A stretch of DNA of 64,000 bases from Eutreptiella sp. 'Long Island Sound 2002' (GCA_964036045.1 OZ038384.1:54595355-54659354), one strand, 5' to 3'. Shown: positions 40,613 through 53,000, counted from the first letter of the stretch. Translations and numbers: made by a program. The notes: generated by a model not told the origin, from the sequence alone.

Positions 40613-43600
40613 AGGCATGATCCCCAAATTCCTGATCGACCATTACTTGATGTAGGGTCGCTTGTCTCCTCTCCCCTGGATCCGGCAGCGGATCCTTCTG
40701 TTGTAGTGGACGAGGTTGGTGTACAGTCCAAGCACAGGGCTCGTCAGTTTGTCACAAAGCTGTGGGTCTCTGATTGCAAGGGAAATTTCCACCTCGCCAC
40801 TTGTTTGTGTGATAATGGATCAGAGGTAAATCTCCAATCCAATTCCTTCTTACCCGACGACTGCGTGTTTGAATCGCCTCATCCTGTTACCCTCGAGGGA
40901 GTTTCTGGACATTCTCTCGCAGGTGGGCAACGCGGTTGTTATATATCCACCCATTTGGTCGCTCAAGACCTTTGGGAAGAGCAAAATGTGGAAGAAGTTG
41001 TCCTTAAGGATGACTACTTCTACCGTGCTGACATAAAATATGACCTATTTTTGGGGCATCCTTGGCTTCGCAAGAACAGGGTAGCGCCCGTAGGTCATCG
41101 TCGTTGTTTTTTGCTGGAGTCAGGTCCCTTGGAGCGTCCTGAATTTCGTTTTTTGCACGCAGGGTTTAAAAGTGCAGAAGAATTTTTGAAGCAAAAAGTG
41201 ACACCAAAATTTGGCGAAGATGTCACCATTGCAGAGGTGAATGGGAGTGCCGATTACTCCCAAGAGTTAGAATGTCTTCGTAGGGACTCCCAGCCACGAC
41301 GCCCTTCGCGCTGGCACTCTTCATCCTACAGAGTTGTCGACAAATGGCGCGATGCAATTTGTGAGTACTTCCATGAACATCATTCATTTTGGCCTCAGTA
41401 TGATGCATTTGCTAACCGTACGAACAAGCGCTTTGATAAGCACTTCAGCGACGCTTGGACCCACAAATGGGACAAGAAGTTGTGGATTAACCCTCCGTTT
41501 CACTTAATCCAGCAGGTCATCCACAAAATCAAGCAAGATAAAACCCAGGCAATTTTGGTTGTGCCCTTGTGGGACGACAAGCCTTGGTTTCAGGAATTAC
41601 AGGACATTTGTGTTGATTACATCGAACTTCCCAGGAAGATTAAGCTGTATGCCAGGGACGACACAGGTCCCCTGCCACAGCGCTCCTGGAGTTCGCTTGC
41701 ATTCCTGGTGGATGGAAAGCTTTCTGACTCTAATTCTGCCGATTCTAGTACAGATTCCTGTGTTGGGTCTGAATCTGAGGTTGAGCGTGGTACTGATGAT
41801 GAATCTATTTTTTCTGATTTTTGTTCGTCAGATACCCAAGGTGATTCAACGACCAATGGATCCGCCTCGGCTCCCTCTTCCCCAATACGGTCGACATCGA
41901 AAAGAATCTTCAGTGCACGGGCGAGGAAAAATCTCCAATCGCGCCGCAAATTCAGAGTTTTTTATGAAAAACCCCCTGTGGAAGCTTTCATGGATCCTTT
42001 CGAGGAGCTGGATCGCGAAGAAAATCTCTGGGATTTCGACACAAGACCCACCTATCTTCAAGAGGCAGTGGATACGGACCTGTTTAGGGACATCCGTAAG
42101 AAGATTCTTCCTGCCAACGCCGAAGAAGTCGCCAAAGTCTTTTCTACAGTAATTCCTGGCGATCAGGTGGACACTGAATTGTGTTCGAGGTCAAGAGAAA
42201 AGATTTTTGAGGAACGGAAGGACACAACCCTTTCAGGAAAGTTGATCAAAGATCCCCCTGTCCGTGGACAGTTCGGTGAAGCCTTCATCGAGCTTCGTGA
42301 AGGGTACAAGGCAAAAAAACAGCGCCCTTATGAAAATCATGGACACAAACATGAGATTCTCAGAAAAATCATTGAGAGAAATCTCAGGGAATTTGGTTGG
42401 CTTGAGGGTTGTATGACCAGCGAATGGTGCTGTTCACCCTTCACAGTCCCGAAGCCACCGCCTGCAGACCAGAACACCATTGATGGTTGGCGAATGGTTG
42501 TTGATTTTCGCAATCTCAACGCCGAAACCAAGGCGGATTCACACCCCCTGCCCCTCATTGAGGAGGAAATCGCCAAGAGGGCAAGAGGTCGTTTGTTCTC
42601 TGTGCTGGATCTCCGTCACGGCTTTCACCAAATGCCGTTGAGGAAGGACAGCAGACCTCTTACCTGTATGTGCACGCCATGTGGCCCAGTCCAGTGGACC
42701 GTCATGCCCATGGGATTGAAGAACGCCCCCTCATTTTTTCAAAGAATGATGGAGGATGTGCTGTTCACAACCCATCCTGAGCTTCGTGCCTTCGTGAGTG
42801 TGTACATAGATGACATAATCATCGCGACGGAGGGGGAGGGACTGACCGAAGCCGAGCTGGTGGCCCTACATGAGAAGCAGCTGAACCAAGTTTTGGATAT
42901 TCTTGACGCCAATCAGCTGATCTGTGGGCCAAAGAAGGGAAAATTATTTTTAAAATCAGTCGAATTTTGTGGTTCTCTCCTAGAGAATGGCACTCGACGA
43001 CCCAGTCCAGGGAAGCTCGTCGCTATTCAGAAGTGGAAGCGCCCTGAGACAATCACGGAGTTGAGAGGATTCCTGGGTTGTTGCAATTTTTACCACACTT
43101 TTGTGCCGAATTATGCCAAATTTGCTGCCCCCCTCACTGAATTATTGAAGGTAGGGAGAGATGCAGGCAAGGCAGGTTCAAAGGTTCGTGTCAAGTGGAC
43201 TGACGAGTGCGAGGAGGCCTTCCATCACTTGAAGGCAGCCCTCTGCGAAGTCGCCACGTTGCATGTGCCCCAATTTGACCGACCCTTCTACATTAGAACC
43301 GACGCTTCTAGGTACGCGATCGGAGCTGTCCTTGAACAGGTTGATGAAGCCACCGGCGATCATTACCCTCTTGCATTTTGGTCACGGAAGCTAGCCCCAC
43401 GCCAAATGCAATGGTCGCCGCGTGAGCAAGAGACTTACGCCATCATCTGTGCTTTAAAAAAGTACCAATCGTGGGTTGGCACCAATCGAGTCGAGGTCCT
43501 GACGGATCATCGATCTCTGGAGTATTGGGCCACTGAACACATTGATACTGTCGCGAGCCCAGCTGGCCGACGGGCCAGATGGCACGAATTTCTCTCTCTG

Positions 43601-45760
43601 TTTGACCTCCACGTGTCGTATTTGCCTGGTAAACATAACACGGTAGCGGATGCTCTGAGCCGATGGGCTTACCCCGCCTCAGAGGGGCTGCAAAGTACCA
43701 ACATCCATGGTACGGAGCAGGACCGCCATGTCATCATCGAATGGGATCAGGAAGAAAAGAAACTCATTCGACGTGCATGCATGCAGTGCGCTGTTAAACA
43801 GCACGCATTGCCGTGTCACGACATCACGGCCATCACAGATCCGGCGCATGCTCACGAGATCTGCACCAAAACACTGAAAGTCGTGGAAAAAGTCACCGAT
43901 CCCTCCTCAGGGAGTGTGAAACGGTTTGATTATACCCGACAAGTAAGTCGATTTCGGTTGATCGAGGGCATTAAGCGTCGAGATCCGGCCAAAACTCCAC
44001 CCCTGCCTAAGGATTCCCTGATCATCCGTGACTGGACGTCCGATTACCTGCAGGATCCCATGTTTAAAGAGGTCTTTGGAAATCTCAAATCCAAAGATGC
44101 TCACAGGGATGGGATTTTTGCTGAGTACTCGTTGGATGGGGGGAAGCTGTGGATGGAGGGTAAATTGTGTGTGCCAGACGCCCTAGCCCCCCGAGTGTTA
44201 AACTGGTGGCACAAATGGGAGTCCCCCCACGCACATGGCCGTCGACTGTGGTCGATGATTAAGCATAGGTTGTTTGGATCGAGGCTCTACACTCACTGCA
44301 TGAAAGTAGCAGCCGGATGTGCCCAATGTGCTGTCTCGACGCCTCCCAGCGCGAAGAAGCACGGCCATCTGAGGCCTCATCCTATTCCGGAGCGTCTCTT
44401 CAACAGAGTCACCAGTGATTTCTTCTATCTCGGTGAACTCGATGACGAAGAGTGCCATTGGACTAACAAAAAAGTCAATGGTGTGCTCCTCATTCAGTGC
44501 CGTCATTCCGGCTACATTCAAGTGTTGCCTTGCAACATTGAGTCGATGACTGGCAAGGCTGCCGCCAAGTGGTGCGCGCAGACCTGGATGGGAGGCTGGG
44601 ACGTCCCATCCGAGGTGGTCACGGATTCAGGCAAAGAGTACACCTCCGAATGGTGGAGAGAATTGTGTGCTCGCCTTGGAATCCACCACCTCCGATGTGA
44701 AATCCACTCGCATCGAGCGCTGCCTGGCGAAAGAGCCGGCCGCTCAATAATTAATAAGCTTCGTAAGGAGCTCGCGAGTGAAAAGGATTTCCATTGGATG
44801 GAAGTTCTCTTCGCATTGCTTCGCCGTTACCACAACACGCCTTTGTATCATGGCCTTTCTCCAAATGAAATTGTCTTTGGACGAAAGAAGTGTTGGTGGA
44901 ACATGCCGTTGAATAATCCTCGCCCCTGTAAAGATGCTTCGCTGTTTTTGGACGAAGTCCAACGAGCAGATAAGACTGTGTCGAAATTAATCGAGAAGCA
45001 TCAAGCTGACTGGCTTTGGGTTCAAAATCAAGGTCGAAAAAACCCCCACAATTTTGAAGTCGATGATCGAGTTTGGCTTCGAAAATCCGAAACCACCCTG
45101 GACGGAGATGACAAGCTTCTTCCCTTGTGGGAGGGGCCATTTGCTGTTACAGCACGTCTTGGGGAGAACAGGTGGAGGATCCGTGTGGATGTCAGCAGGG
45201 AAATTGACGTTTCGGGCGATCGCCTCAAGAGAGAGATCCCCTCCCCTAAAGATCGAGTTAAACCCCTTTTTTGGACTGCAAAACACTTGTCCGATCGGGT
45301 AATCGAAGGGGGAAAGTACGAACTCAAGAGGATTGTTGAAGCAAGACGTGACGCCAAGGGCGAATGGGAATTTCTGTGTGAGTGGAGGGGCTTTGATTCC
45401 AGTCACAACAACTGGGAACCAGCCCAATCTTTTGTCCATGGATACACCAAGGGGTTCATAGACTTCCTCAAGAAGCACCCCGAAATTGGCGTACTCCTGA
45501 CAGATTGTTTGTCGAAACCAGACAGACAAGTGGAGAGCGACGGAAAACGACCTGTGGTGAATCGAGATCCAGCCTTTTACGGCCCTCAGCAGCCACATTC
45601 CAGGGCTGATCCGTCAATCCCCCCTCCTGCGGTCAGGCCAGCCCAGGAGCCAAATGAGGACCAAGCTTCAAGTTCGGCCGCTGATCTGCAGCGCCCAAGC
45701 CGTACGAGGGCCAGGCCAGACAGGTTGGTGGTCACATGCATTCGTGCTCGGCCGAATTAA
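40577..45760 (+). CDS. pol: Element A Pol: protease, extra domain, RT, RNase H, integrase, chromodomain
   Basis: 1,727 codons in the gag frame, closed by TAA. There is no convincing ATG at the start, so it is expected as a Gag-Pol fusion. Order: aspartic protease (LCDNGSEVNLQS, DNG rather than DTG/DSG; YDLFLGHPWL), an extra domain at about 41,330-41,715 (YDAFANRTN, LWINPPFHLIQQ, VVPLWDDKPWFQEL), RT (MVVDFRNLNA, SVLDLRHGFHQMPL, VYIDDIII), RNase H (RTDASRYAIGAVLEQ, EQETYAIICAL, TDHRSLEYW, ADALSRWA), integrase (zinc CAQCA, TSDFFYL, VVTDSGKEYTS and GERAGRS as D-D-E), GPY/F-like LWEGPFAVTARLG, and chromodomain (LKRIVEARRD, FLCEWRGFDSSHNNWEP). All catalytic residues except the unusual protease triplet look normal. 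Confidence 0.93.
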   Translation, partial: GSHENRPSPGDFRHDPQIPDRPLLDVGSLVSSPLDPAADPSVVVDEVGVQSKHRARQFVTKLWVSDCKGNFHLATCLCDNGSEVNLQSNSFLPDDCVFESPHPVTLEGVSGHSLAGGQRGCYISTHLVAQDLWEEQNVEEVVLKDDYFYRADIKYDLFLGHPWLRKNRVAPVGHRRCFLLESGPLERPEFRFLHAGFKSAEEFLKQKVTPKFGEDVTIAEVNGSADYSQELECLRRDSQPRRPSRWHSSSYRVVDKWRDAICEYFHEHHSFWPQYDAFANRTNKRFDKHFSDAWTHKWDKKLWINPPFHLIQQVIHKIKQDKTQAILVVPLWDDKPWFQELQDICVDYIELPRKIKLYARDDTGPLPQRSWSSLAFLVDGKLSDSNSADSSTDSCVGSESEVERGTDDESIFSDFCSSDTQGDSTTNGSASAPSSPIRSTSKRIFSARARKNLQSRRKFRVFYEKPPVEAFMDPFEELDREENLWDFDTRPTYLQEAVDTDLFRDIRKKILPANAEEVAKVFSTVIPGDQVDTELCSRSREKIFEERKDTTLSGKLIKDPPVRGQFGEAFIELREGYKAKKQRPYENHGHKHEILRKIIERNLREFGWLEGCMTSEWCCSPFTVPKPPPADQNTIDGWRMVVDFRNLNAETKADSHPLPLIEEEIAKRARGRLFSVLDLRHGFHQMPLRKDSRPLTCMCTPCGPVQWTVMPMGLKNAPSFFQRMMEDVLFTTHPELRAFVSVYIDDIIIATEGEGLTEAELVALHEKQLNQVLDILDANQLICGPKKGKLFLKSVEFCGSLLENGTRRPSPGKLVAIQKWKRPETITELRGFLGCCNFYHTFVPNYAKFAAPLTELLKVGRDAGKAGSKVRVKWTDECEEAFHHLKAALCEVATLHVPQFDRPFYIRTDASRYAIGAVLEQVDEATGDHYPLAFWSRKLAPRQMQWSPREQETYAIICALKKYQSWVGTNRVEVLTDHRSLEYWATEHIDTVASPAGRRARWHEFLSLFDLHVSYLPGKHNTVADALSRWAYPASEGLQSTNIHGTEQDRHVIIEWDQEEKKLIRRACMQCAVKQHALPCHDITAITDPAHAHEICTKTLKVVEKVTDPSSGSVKRFDYTRQVSRFRLIEGIKRRDPAKTPPLPKDSLIIRDWTSDYLQDPMFKEVFGNLKSKDAHRDGIFAEYSLDGGKLWMEGKLCVPDALAPRVLNWWHKWESPHAHGRRLWSMIKHRLFGSRLYTHCMKVAAGCAQCAVSTPPSAKKHGHLRPHPIPERLFNRVTSDFFYLGELDDEECHWTNKKVNGVLLIQCRHSGYIQVLPCNIESMTGKAAAKWCAQTWMGGWDVPSEVVTDSGKEYTSEWWRELCARLGIHHLRCEIHSHRALPGERAGRSIINKLRKELASEKDFHWMEVLFALLRRYHNTPLYHGLSPNEIVFGRKKCWWNMPLNNPRPCKDASLFLDEVQRADKTVSKLIEKHQADWLWVQNQGRKNPHNFEVDDRVWLRKSETTLDGDDKLLPLWEGPFAVTARLGENRWRIRVDVSREIDVSGDRLKREIPSPKDRVKPLFWTAKHLSDRVIEGGKYELKRIVEARRDAKGEWEFLCEWRGFDSSHNNWEPAQSFVHGYTKGFIDFLKKHPEIGVLLTDCLSKPDRQVESDGKRPVVNRDPAFYGPQQPHSRADPSIPPPAVRPAQEPNEDQASSSAADLQRPSRTRARPDRLVVTCIRARPN

Positions 45761-47395
45761 GGAAGCCATCCTAACGCATTCTGCTCAATCCACTGTTCAT
45801 TCTTTCTGTTTATGTCATGATGTGGAGAACTGCGAATGTTTGATAATTTGACGTCAATCAACTTTTCTTTGGTCTCCGTTCGGCAGACAAGGCGTAGATA
45901 CGCTGACGGAGTGTGCTGCCGTGTTCAGAAAAAACCAAACTCAGGCTTAATTCAGGCAGATTCGGGGTAATCTTGTCTCTGTTGGTCTGTGCATCTTTGG
46001 AATTTGGCTACTCGTGCAGATGGAAGCAAATGTACATAATCAAAACACCGGCCGGTGACATGCACCCCTACAGGCACCCCCTGTAGTACTGGCTGCACCA
46101 GATGCGACGCCAGGAACTCAGATCTCACCTTCATTTGCTGTGATGCTGACGCCAAAGTCCAGATTCAGATCCAGGATCCTCAAATTTACCTTGAATTTCT
46201 CAGGTTTGTCCATCATTCTGCCACTGTTGTACGAAACCCAGACGTCAATTGTTCAGACAACCTTCACATAGGAGCTCTAGGGACTTCTAACAGCAACCTC
46301 TGAAGTCCGTAAGCTTCGTTGTATTTTTGGCACACGCCAATGTGAGCTCAATCCGACCAGAAACTGTCGAGAATGGTGAATCCAAGTGTCTTGTGGGACT
46401 CCATCGTAAGATTGGCCTTGTCCAAGTCGATTGACACCACCGCCACTGTAAATTCGGTGTCTCTCAGTTATATACTGTCAGTAAAGTGCCTTCAGCGAAC
46501 CTTCGGCGCGTTACATGCCAAGGATCCAGGGCCAGCATGTCCCATCATGATGCATCATCACATGATCCACATTTTGATAGAATCTGTTAGATGCTCGCGA
46601 ACCAACGTGCCGGAAAGCACAATTGAGCTGAATAAACGACAATATATATTAACTTTTGTCTAAACGAAGGTGTTGGTAGTTTCAGTTGTACACATTCCGC
46701 TTCATTTCACCTTCATCTCAGGGAATTTACTCAGGTTAGGATAATTTAGGTTGATTGCCTTGTCATCTCCTCACATTCCTCGAAGATCTGTTTAGATCTA
46801 AGTGAACGGAAACACATCTTTACCTTCGGTGGTTCACTTAGGGTCTGTAGACTACATGTGTATTTGTTTAACCTCTCTGTGATTGCTTAATCCCCTCAAT
46901 CTCTGCTCAAATTCATTTTCATTTTTGCTGAATCTTGTGATCATCCACCAGATGCGCCAAATCTGAGCCACATGCTGTACTTTTCAGAACGAGAAAAGCG
47001 GGATAACACGATGTAGAGTTCGGCGAGGACACCGTAGCGTGCCCGCGACAGCGAAACTGTGCCAGAGCGCTGAGATGTCACTCCATTTCCTGATCCCCCC
47101 ACTCAATCCACCAATAATCTACCTCATTCTCAACCAATGCATGGTTTGGTATCGATTCTCGATACGTTTACATGCTTTTTAGCCCGTGACCTAATGTTTT
47201 ACTGCACGGAGGACTGTTCGTCACTTCTCATTCTGTCTCACTTCAGGTTCATCCACCCTGATTCAGTGCCAATTCAGCCCAAATCAGGTCAGATCAAGCA
47301 GATTTTGCCCCATCGAGGCTACATTTCTATGTTTTTCTGGGACTTACCCGCACTACGTTCTTCGTTGACGTAGCGACACACCCTAGTGTGTTTTT
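45761..47395 (+). other. Element A 3' non-coding region
   Basis: 1.6 kb between the pol stop and the polypurine tract, unusually long. The longest frame is 96 codons (46373-46663) without motifs. It could hold a promoter, an antisense transcript or a lost gene; nothing specific is seen. Confidence 0.6.
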
Positions 47396-47405
47396 GGAGG
47401 GGGAG
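47396..47405 (+). promoter_or_regulatory. Element A polypurine tract
   Basis: GGAGGGGGAG directly before the 3' LTR, the plus-strand primer for reverse transcription. Confidence 0.9.
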
Positions 47406-47937
47406 TGTAAGTGCGGCTAGCCCCATCTGCTCAGATTTTCAGACATTCTGCCCAGATTGGCTACATTTTGGTCATTTTCTTTGCTTCGGCGGAATTGCCG
47501 CCTCGCAGCTCAGTCACAGGATATTTCCTATATATTTCTGATATGCCGGATTTGATTCCGCGGTCCATTTCCCGTAAATCCGCCGCATTCCGCTATTTTA
47601 GCTGGAATCGCCATTTGCCGCTGGCGCGCGCTCGCGGGCCTGATCGGCCATACAATTTTACATAAATGGATTATTTAAATTCATTCGGACAGTTTTGGAC
47701 ACTCAGATGTATTTAGAATAATTCCCCTCAATTTTCTTCATAGACTGGGATTTTCTGCCGGACCACAATCAGCATGGACCTTGCCTCTGTTGTCGCTGCT
47801 CTCGCCTCCGTTGGTGTTCGTGTATCCGGTTCCAACCCCAATAACAACATCCAGGGAGACTCCTCGCGTGCCTGCCCCACTGGTCTTGCCGGCCCCGAGC
47901 CCTCCGGCACCCACAACGACCCAGGGCAGCACTTTCA
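47406..47937 (+). repeat. Element A 3' LTR
   Basis: 532 bp, same length as the 5' LTR. It carries the same gag ATG (47774), from which the frame runs into flanking DNA for a few codons. Confidence 0.95.
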
Positions 47938-49681
47938 GATGACCTCACAACCTACCAAAATCAGGCAAAACACACCATAGTGCCCAATATTCAATTATAC
48001 ACTCAAAAATGCATACGGCAAATACCCAAATGCTCCACGCATGTGTCAAACCGGGAAGTAATATACTAGGGTGATATGGACCAAAGATTCATGCCCAAGA
48101 ATATTCCATCATTGGCCCCGAAACCCCTCCGGCTATGTACATGACATGCTTCACAAGTCAACTCATGAATTTGAGACCTAATTTTGTGAAGCCTCGTGTG
48201 CCACGCCAAAGTGACCATGTGATCCGGCATATGGTGAGGTACAACACCGAAGCATATGCCAACATATGAACAACATACCATGGTTCACGAATCTCTAGGC
48301 ACTTTACTGTTAGCCGACCAGTTGAGCACATAAAACACACAAATGAGCATAAATTGAGGTCAAAAACATGAAAACATGTCCAAATACAAAGTTGTCATGA
48401 TAGTATATCTCTATGCTGACCCATGATATCCGCTCATGGTTCAATACACAAATGATTGGAACCATTTGCGCACACTTCCCCCACTTGGATCCCCAATCGG
48501 GCGCATGGAGATACCTTCGCCACTCATATCTACATGCCCCATGAAAATGGGAGTGCACTCATGGATCTCTTTGCCAAACATACCATGAGGAATACATACG
48601 CGGTAGACTTAGTCTAGCGCTATGAGTTCCACAATTGGGACATGGGCAAAGCCCTTGTCACGTGTGGTTCCCCATCTCTTCGGCCACACGAAGATATATA
48701 ACATGGGCGTGATCATATCAAGACATAAACCATGCATATACCACATACCCTCAAAAGTGGCTCCCACCATGATATGCCATGCCCCTCCATGGGCATAACT
48801 TCACGTTAAAAATACGTAGGAACCCAAAGAAAGTATCTATGCAACCCCAACACTCATGCGGTACACTCAAATAGTCGCATTAAAATATTCGGTTGCACGG
48901 TCCAAGAGTTATATCTCACTTTATACCCTCTTGACCATTATCCCTTGCTACACCAGGCATGTGTACACACCAAAGGCGTTTGATGCTTCTCAAATTAGGT
49001 TGAGACCAAGGCGCTTGCAACGCAACCTTCCTTATTCTCTTTCCTCACACTCGCTCGTAGAGATGGCCCTTCAAAGTGGTCCCACGATTCACTTTTGTTT
49101 CCCTTATATCTCCAAGTCAAATGGGTGGCAAGTATAAGGGAAACCTGATTTGGGCATGGGGAAAAGAGTATGACCACTCGAAGAAGACCAAATCAAGTGC
49201 GGCGATGTCGAAGTCGAAAATCCGATTTCGACATCGCGAAAAATTCAGAATGAAATTTCGAGTGCATATTTAGAAGATTGCGGAAGCAACGAACCCTTTA
49301 CTGATGAAATCTGACCCTTCATCGGAGTTTCCGCCAAAATATCTGGAAATAACAGTTAACCAATCGGTTACCGCAAAATCGCGAGCCAACTGACAGTCGC
49401 CGATACATTGACAATCAGAACGGAAGGCTGAAAAATTACGGAAACATTATGATAAAAAAACCCTGTTGATTCCTGATATTCTGATATATAAATCTCCGCT
49501 GGCGGCGCCTCGGTACTGAATATGGCCGCTCATAGCCGGAATGGCCAAACCTATCACACTATCACATCAGGTTAGGTCAGGTGGATGGGAGAGTATGATA
49601 TCAGCCAATGGCGGCTTGCCGGCACATAGATACACACCCCAAGTGACCCCAAGATGGCCACGGGGGTCCGAACCGGCTTCA
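47938..49681 (-). repeat. Element B 3' LTR, segment 3
   Basis: Begins with the second GATGA copy and matches 58779-60521 closely. Segments 1-3 add up to 2,357 bp (counting each duplication once) against 2,356 bp for the 5' LTR. Frames in it are short and unsupported. Confidence 0.92.
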
Positions 49682-49693
49682 TCCCCCTTCTCA
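49682..49693 (-). promoter_or_regulatory. Element B polypurine tract
   Basis: On the minus strand AGAGAAGGGGGA-like purines sit immediately before the 3' LTR (which begins TGAAGCC). Confidence 0.8.
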
Positions 49694-50074
49694 GAGTTTT
49701 GTTACCGCTCGGAAGTCATTGAAGAGAGGACGGGAGGACCCCAATGGGCTCCATACCCCCCCCCCCATGTCTGAAGGACACATGGAGGCCCCACACACGT
49801 CGTAGGCGTCCCCCATGCCCCAAGGGAGGGGTGAGGACACTGATAATCAGTGCCCTACGCCATATCCGGTCTCCTCTTGATCTACAACATGGACCAAGGG
49901 GATCAAAGATAGAGAAACGTTGTCGGTCGACCTAAATAAGTATACCACAATGAAATATATATGTGGAGATCGAGTGAAGGGGGTATATGGCCAATCAAGG
50001 CCGAAAAATCCCCGGATGAACGCCCTCACCCGTCTCCCCAAGCACAGAAACAAACAAAATGCCAAGGGGATCCA
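49694..50074 (-). other. Element B 3' non-coding region
   Basis: 380 bp between the pol stop and the polypurine tract; contains a C run at about 49757-49766. No gene is seen. Confidence 0.6.
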
Positions 50075-53000
50075 TTACGGTGCTACAGCCGCCACCGAAT
50101 GGACCAACCCGTCCTTGACATCCAAAGAAATGTTCTTTTTCTTTAGGTAGTCCATCCAGACCGTGGTGTACCTCGGCACGAAACTGCTCGGAGGCTCCCA
50201 CGAATCCCTGGATGCGGCGAATCCCTTCCAACGGATTTTATAAAGGCTCCCCCCAGGCGTCCCAGGGTCCGGCTTGTCCGCCAGGATCCTCTCGGCGGTG
50301 AAGTCGTCGTCCTCACCCTCGTCGTCCGAGTCCACATCGCCAGCTGTGAACTCGAAGGTGACGGGACGTCCGCTGGGGTCTGGTGCTCGGGGACGAAGCT
50401 GGGTGTGGTCGCGGTCCAGGATCTTGTTATCCCCCACACGAACCGCATACACATCCTGCCCGACATTCTGCACGATTACCCCCGGCACATACCAAGACGC
50501 CTGCCGATGCCTGGACAGGACATCCTTGTGGTGCCGCTCCACCCACACGGTGTCTTGGAGAGCATACTTCTGGACTTTTCCCTGCTTGAAGTACTTGGCC
50601 CTCTTGTCATGCTCGTCCTGAAGTGCCTTGCACACCTTGGCCGCCGTGTCGTCCGCCTCAGACATCATGGCGTTCGCATCCCGGGCCACTTTGCCATGGT
50701 TCAACCACGGGAGAGTGCGTGACACTCGATCCCGTAGGAACAGGATGCGATGGGGCGACAGTCCAGTGGGCCCCGGAAGGTCGTGATACGCTTGGAGTAC
50801 CCTCCACAGCGAATTGTACCAATTCCGGCCCGGTTCGTCGATGTGCAGCTGGCGGAACTTCTCGAACATCTGCCGCCCGGCAACGTCAGCCCGGCCATTC
50901 GACCGGCTGTGGTACGCCACGGTCTTGGCATGTCGAATGCCCATATGCTTGCACATCGTCCTGAACCACGTCCCCACAAATTGACTGCCCCTATCGCTGC
51001 AGATGACAGCTGGGACATCAAAAATCGTCAGCCAATGCCTGATCATAGCTTTAGCGACGGTCTTGGCCTGCAGCCCCACTCCATGCTTGTCCTTCTTGTC
51101 CTTCTTCTTGGACTTCTTGCCAGGGACCGCCACGATATACCCACTGTGCCTATCCACCGCCAGGATGACACGGTCGTAGGTCTCTCCTTCCACGGTGACC
51201 TCAGGCATGGCGAATACATCCATAGCCACGGACCGCATAGGGGCCTCCGGTATAGCCGTATACACCGGGTTGCCCGCTGTGGAGTGGTTGGGGCTCTTCG
51301 TGGCCCGACACAGGGCGCAGTCGCTGCAGTACTTGTCCAGGATGGCGTAGTACCCCGGTGGGAACTTGAAGCGCCACTCCAGGTCCTGCTGCATCTTGTC
51401 CCGACCAGGATGCATGAGCTGGGCGTTGTGCCAGTGGTCAATGAGCTCCTCCACTCGGTTCTCAGGGACCAGTAGCTTGTCCTTGAGGAACAGTTTGTCC
51501 CCATCCTCGGTCAAGCCCTCAGGCCACTCGTCGTCCAACGGGGCGCCCACGGCATTCCAGTACTTGCTCCAGTGCTCGGATGCCGCGTAGTCATCCGACC
51601 AGTCCTCTGTGAGCACCGACCTGACTAGCTCTACAGGGGCCACCATCCATTGCTCGAGGGTTTCCTCTCGAATAGCTTGGACGCGGGCACCCCGGAACTT
51701 GGCCAGGTCCGTACGGTTTGCCATCACCACAAAGCACTTGACCCCCTCTTGCTCCATGGCCTGCTCCATCTCGATGATGCGCTTGGCCTCCTCGGTCTCC
51801 TCGCCGTCGCCATGGCTGGATATGTCCATCCATGCCTTGCCCGCGGGGTAGGCCCAGCGACTGAGGCAATCTACCACAGTGTTGTCCTTTCCCGGGACGT
51901 ACACGACGCTGAGGTCGAACTTGGCGAATGTCTCGTGCCATCGGGCCCTCCTAGCCGCTGGTCCTGAGGGGGTGTCGACATGCTCCTTGTGCCAGCTCTG
52001 TAGGGACTGGTGGTCCGTGCAAACCACCACCGGCTGCAGTCCGATGTGGCCAGACCACTTCCTGAGCGCACAAACAATGGCGTACGTCTCCTTCTCCCTC
52101 GCGGTCCAGGTGCGGCGTTGGCCCTCGGCCAGGATCCGACTCCAAAACGTCACGGGTACGTGTGACCCGTCGTCCCGGATTTGCTCGAGGACTGCCCCTA
52201 CAGCATAGTCCGAGGCGTCCGTCCGTAGCACGAATCCCTTGTCGGGATCCACCAAGACCAGCCCCAACTGCCCCAGGAGTCGCTCCTTCAGGCGGCTGAA
52301 CGCATCCTCAGCCTCAGGGGTCCAAGCAAGATTCTTCTTACTCCCCTTCCGGCCATCGAACTTGCCCACTTGCAGCATCTTGTGCAGCGGCCCCGACAGT
52401 TCTGCATACATCCGGACATAGCCCGAATAGTAGTTGCAGAACCCCATGAAGGACCGGAGTTCGCTGATGGTCTGGGGCTTCTCCCAGTGGTGCAGGGACG
52501 CCAGCTTCCCAGGCATGGGACGGCGTTGCCCATGACCAACCACGTGACCCGCGAACTCCACTTCCTTCACGAAGAGTGAGGCTTTGGTGGGCTTGCACAC
52601 CATGTTGTGCTTGTCCAACTGGCTGAGCATCCGGCGCAGATCCTTCTCATGCGCGTCGATGAGCTCGTCCTCAGTCATGTTCTCCGTGCCAGACCCGATG
52701 ATGATGTTATCCACGAAGGGGTCGGCACAATCCCGGACTGGACCGAGTAGGTCCTCCATCATGCGCTGGAAAGCGGCGTTGCCATTCTTGGCGCCCATGG
52801 GCACCACTTTCCACTGCATGGGCCCGAGCGGCGTCGACATCGCTGTGCAGGGCTTGGAGTCCGGGTGTAGCGGCATCTGGTGATAACCGTGTTTCAGGTC
52901 CAACACCGTGAAAATCCGCTTTTTCTGTTGTTTTTGGAGGATGGAGTCGATCAGGGGAAGCAAGTACGAGTCGTGCTCGGTCTGCTCGTTCAACCCTCTG

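Larger units (their letters stand above)
37173..47937 (+). mobile_element. Element A: young, apparently intact Ty3/gypsy chromovirus
   Basis: 10,765 bp bounded by 532-bp LTRs (TGTAAGTGCGGC...GCAGCACTTTCA) and a GATGA target duplication (37168-37172 and 47938-47942); the empty site is GATGA at 58779-58783 in the other LTR of B. Only one difference between the two LTRs was noticed (37329/47559 area, CCGCCG versus CCGCGG), so insertion is recent. The primer-binding site is 37705-37716 and the polypurine tract 47396-47405. Gag and pol are each uninterrupted in a single frame, separated by one UAG. The chromodomain at the pol C-terminus places it among the chromoviruses. Confidence 0.96.
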
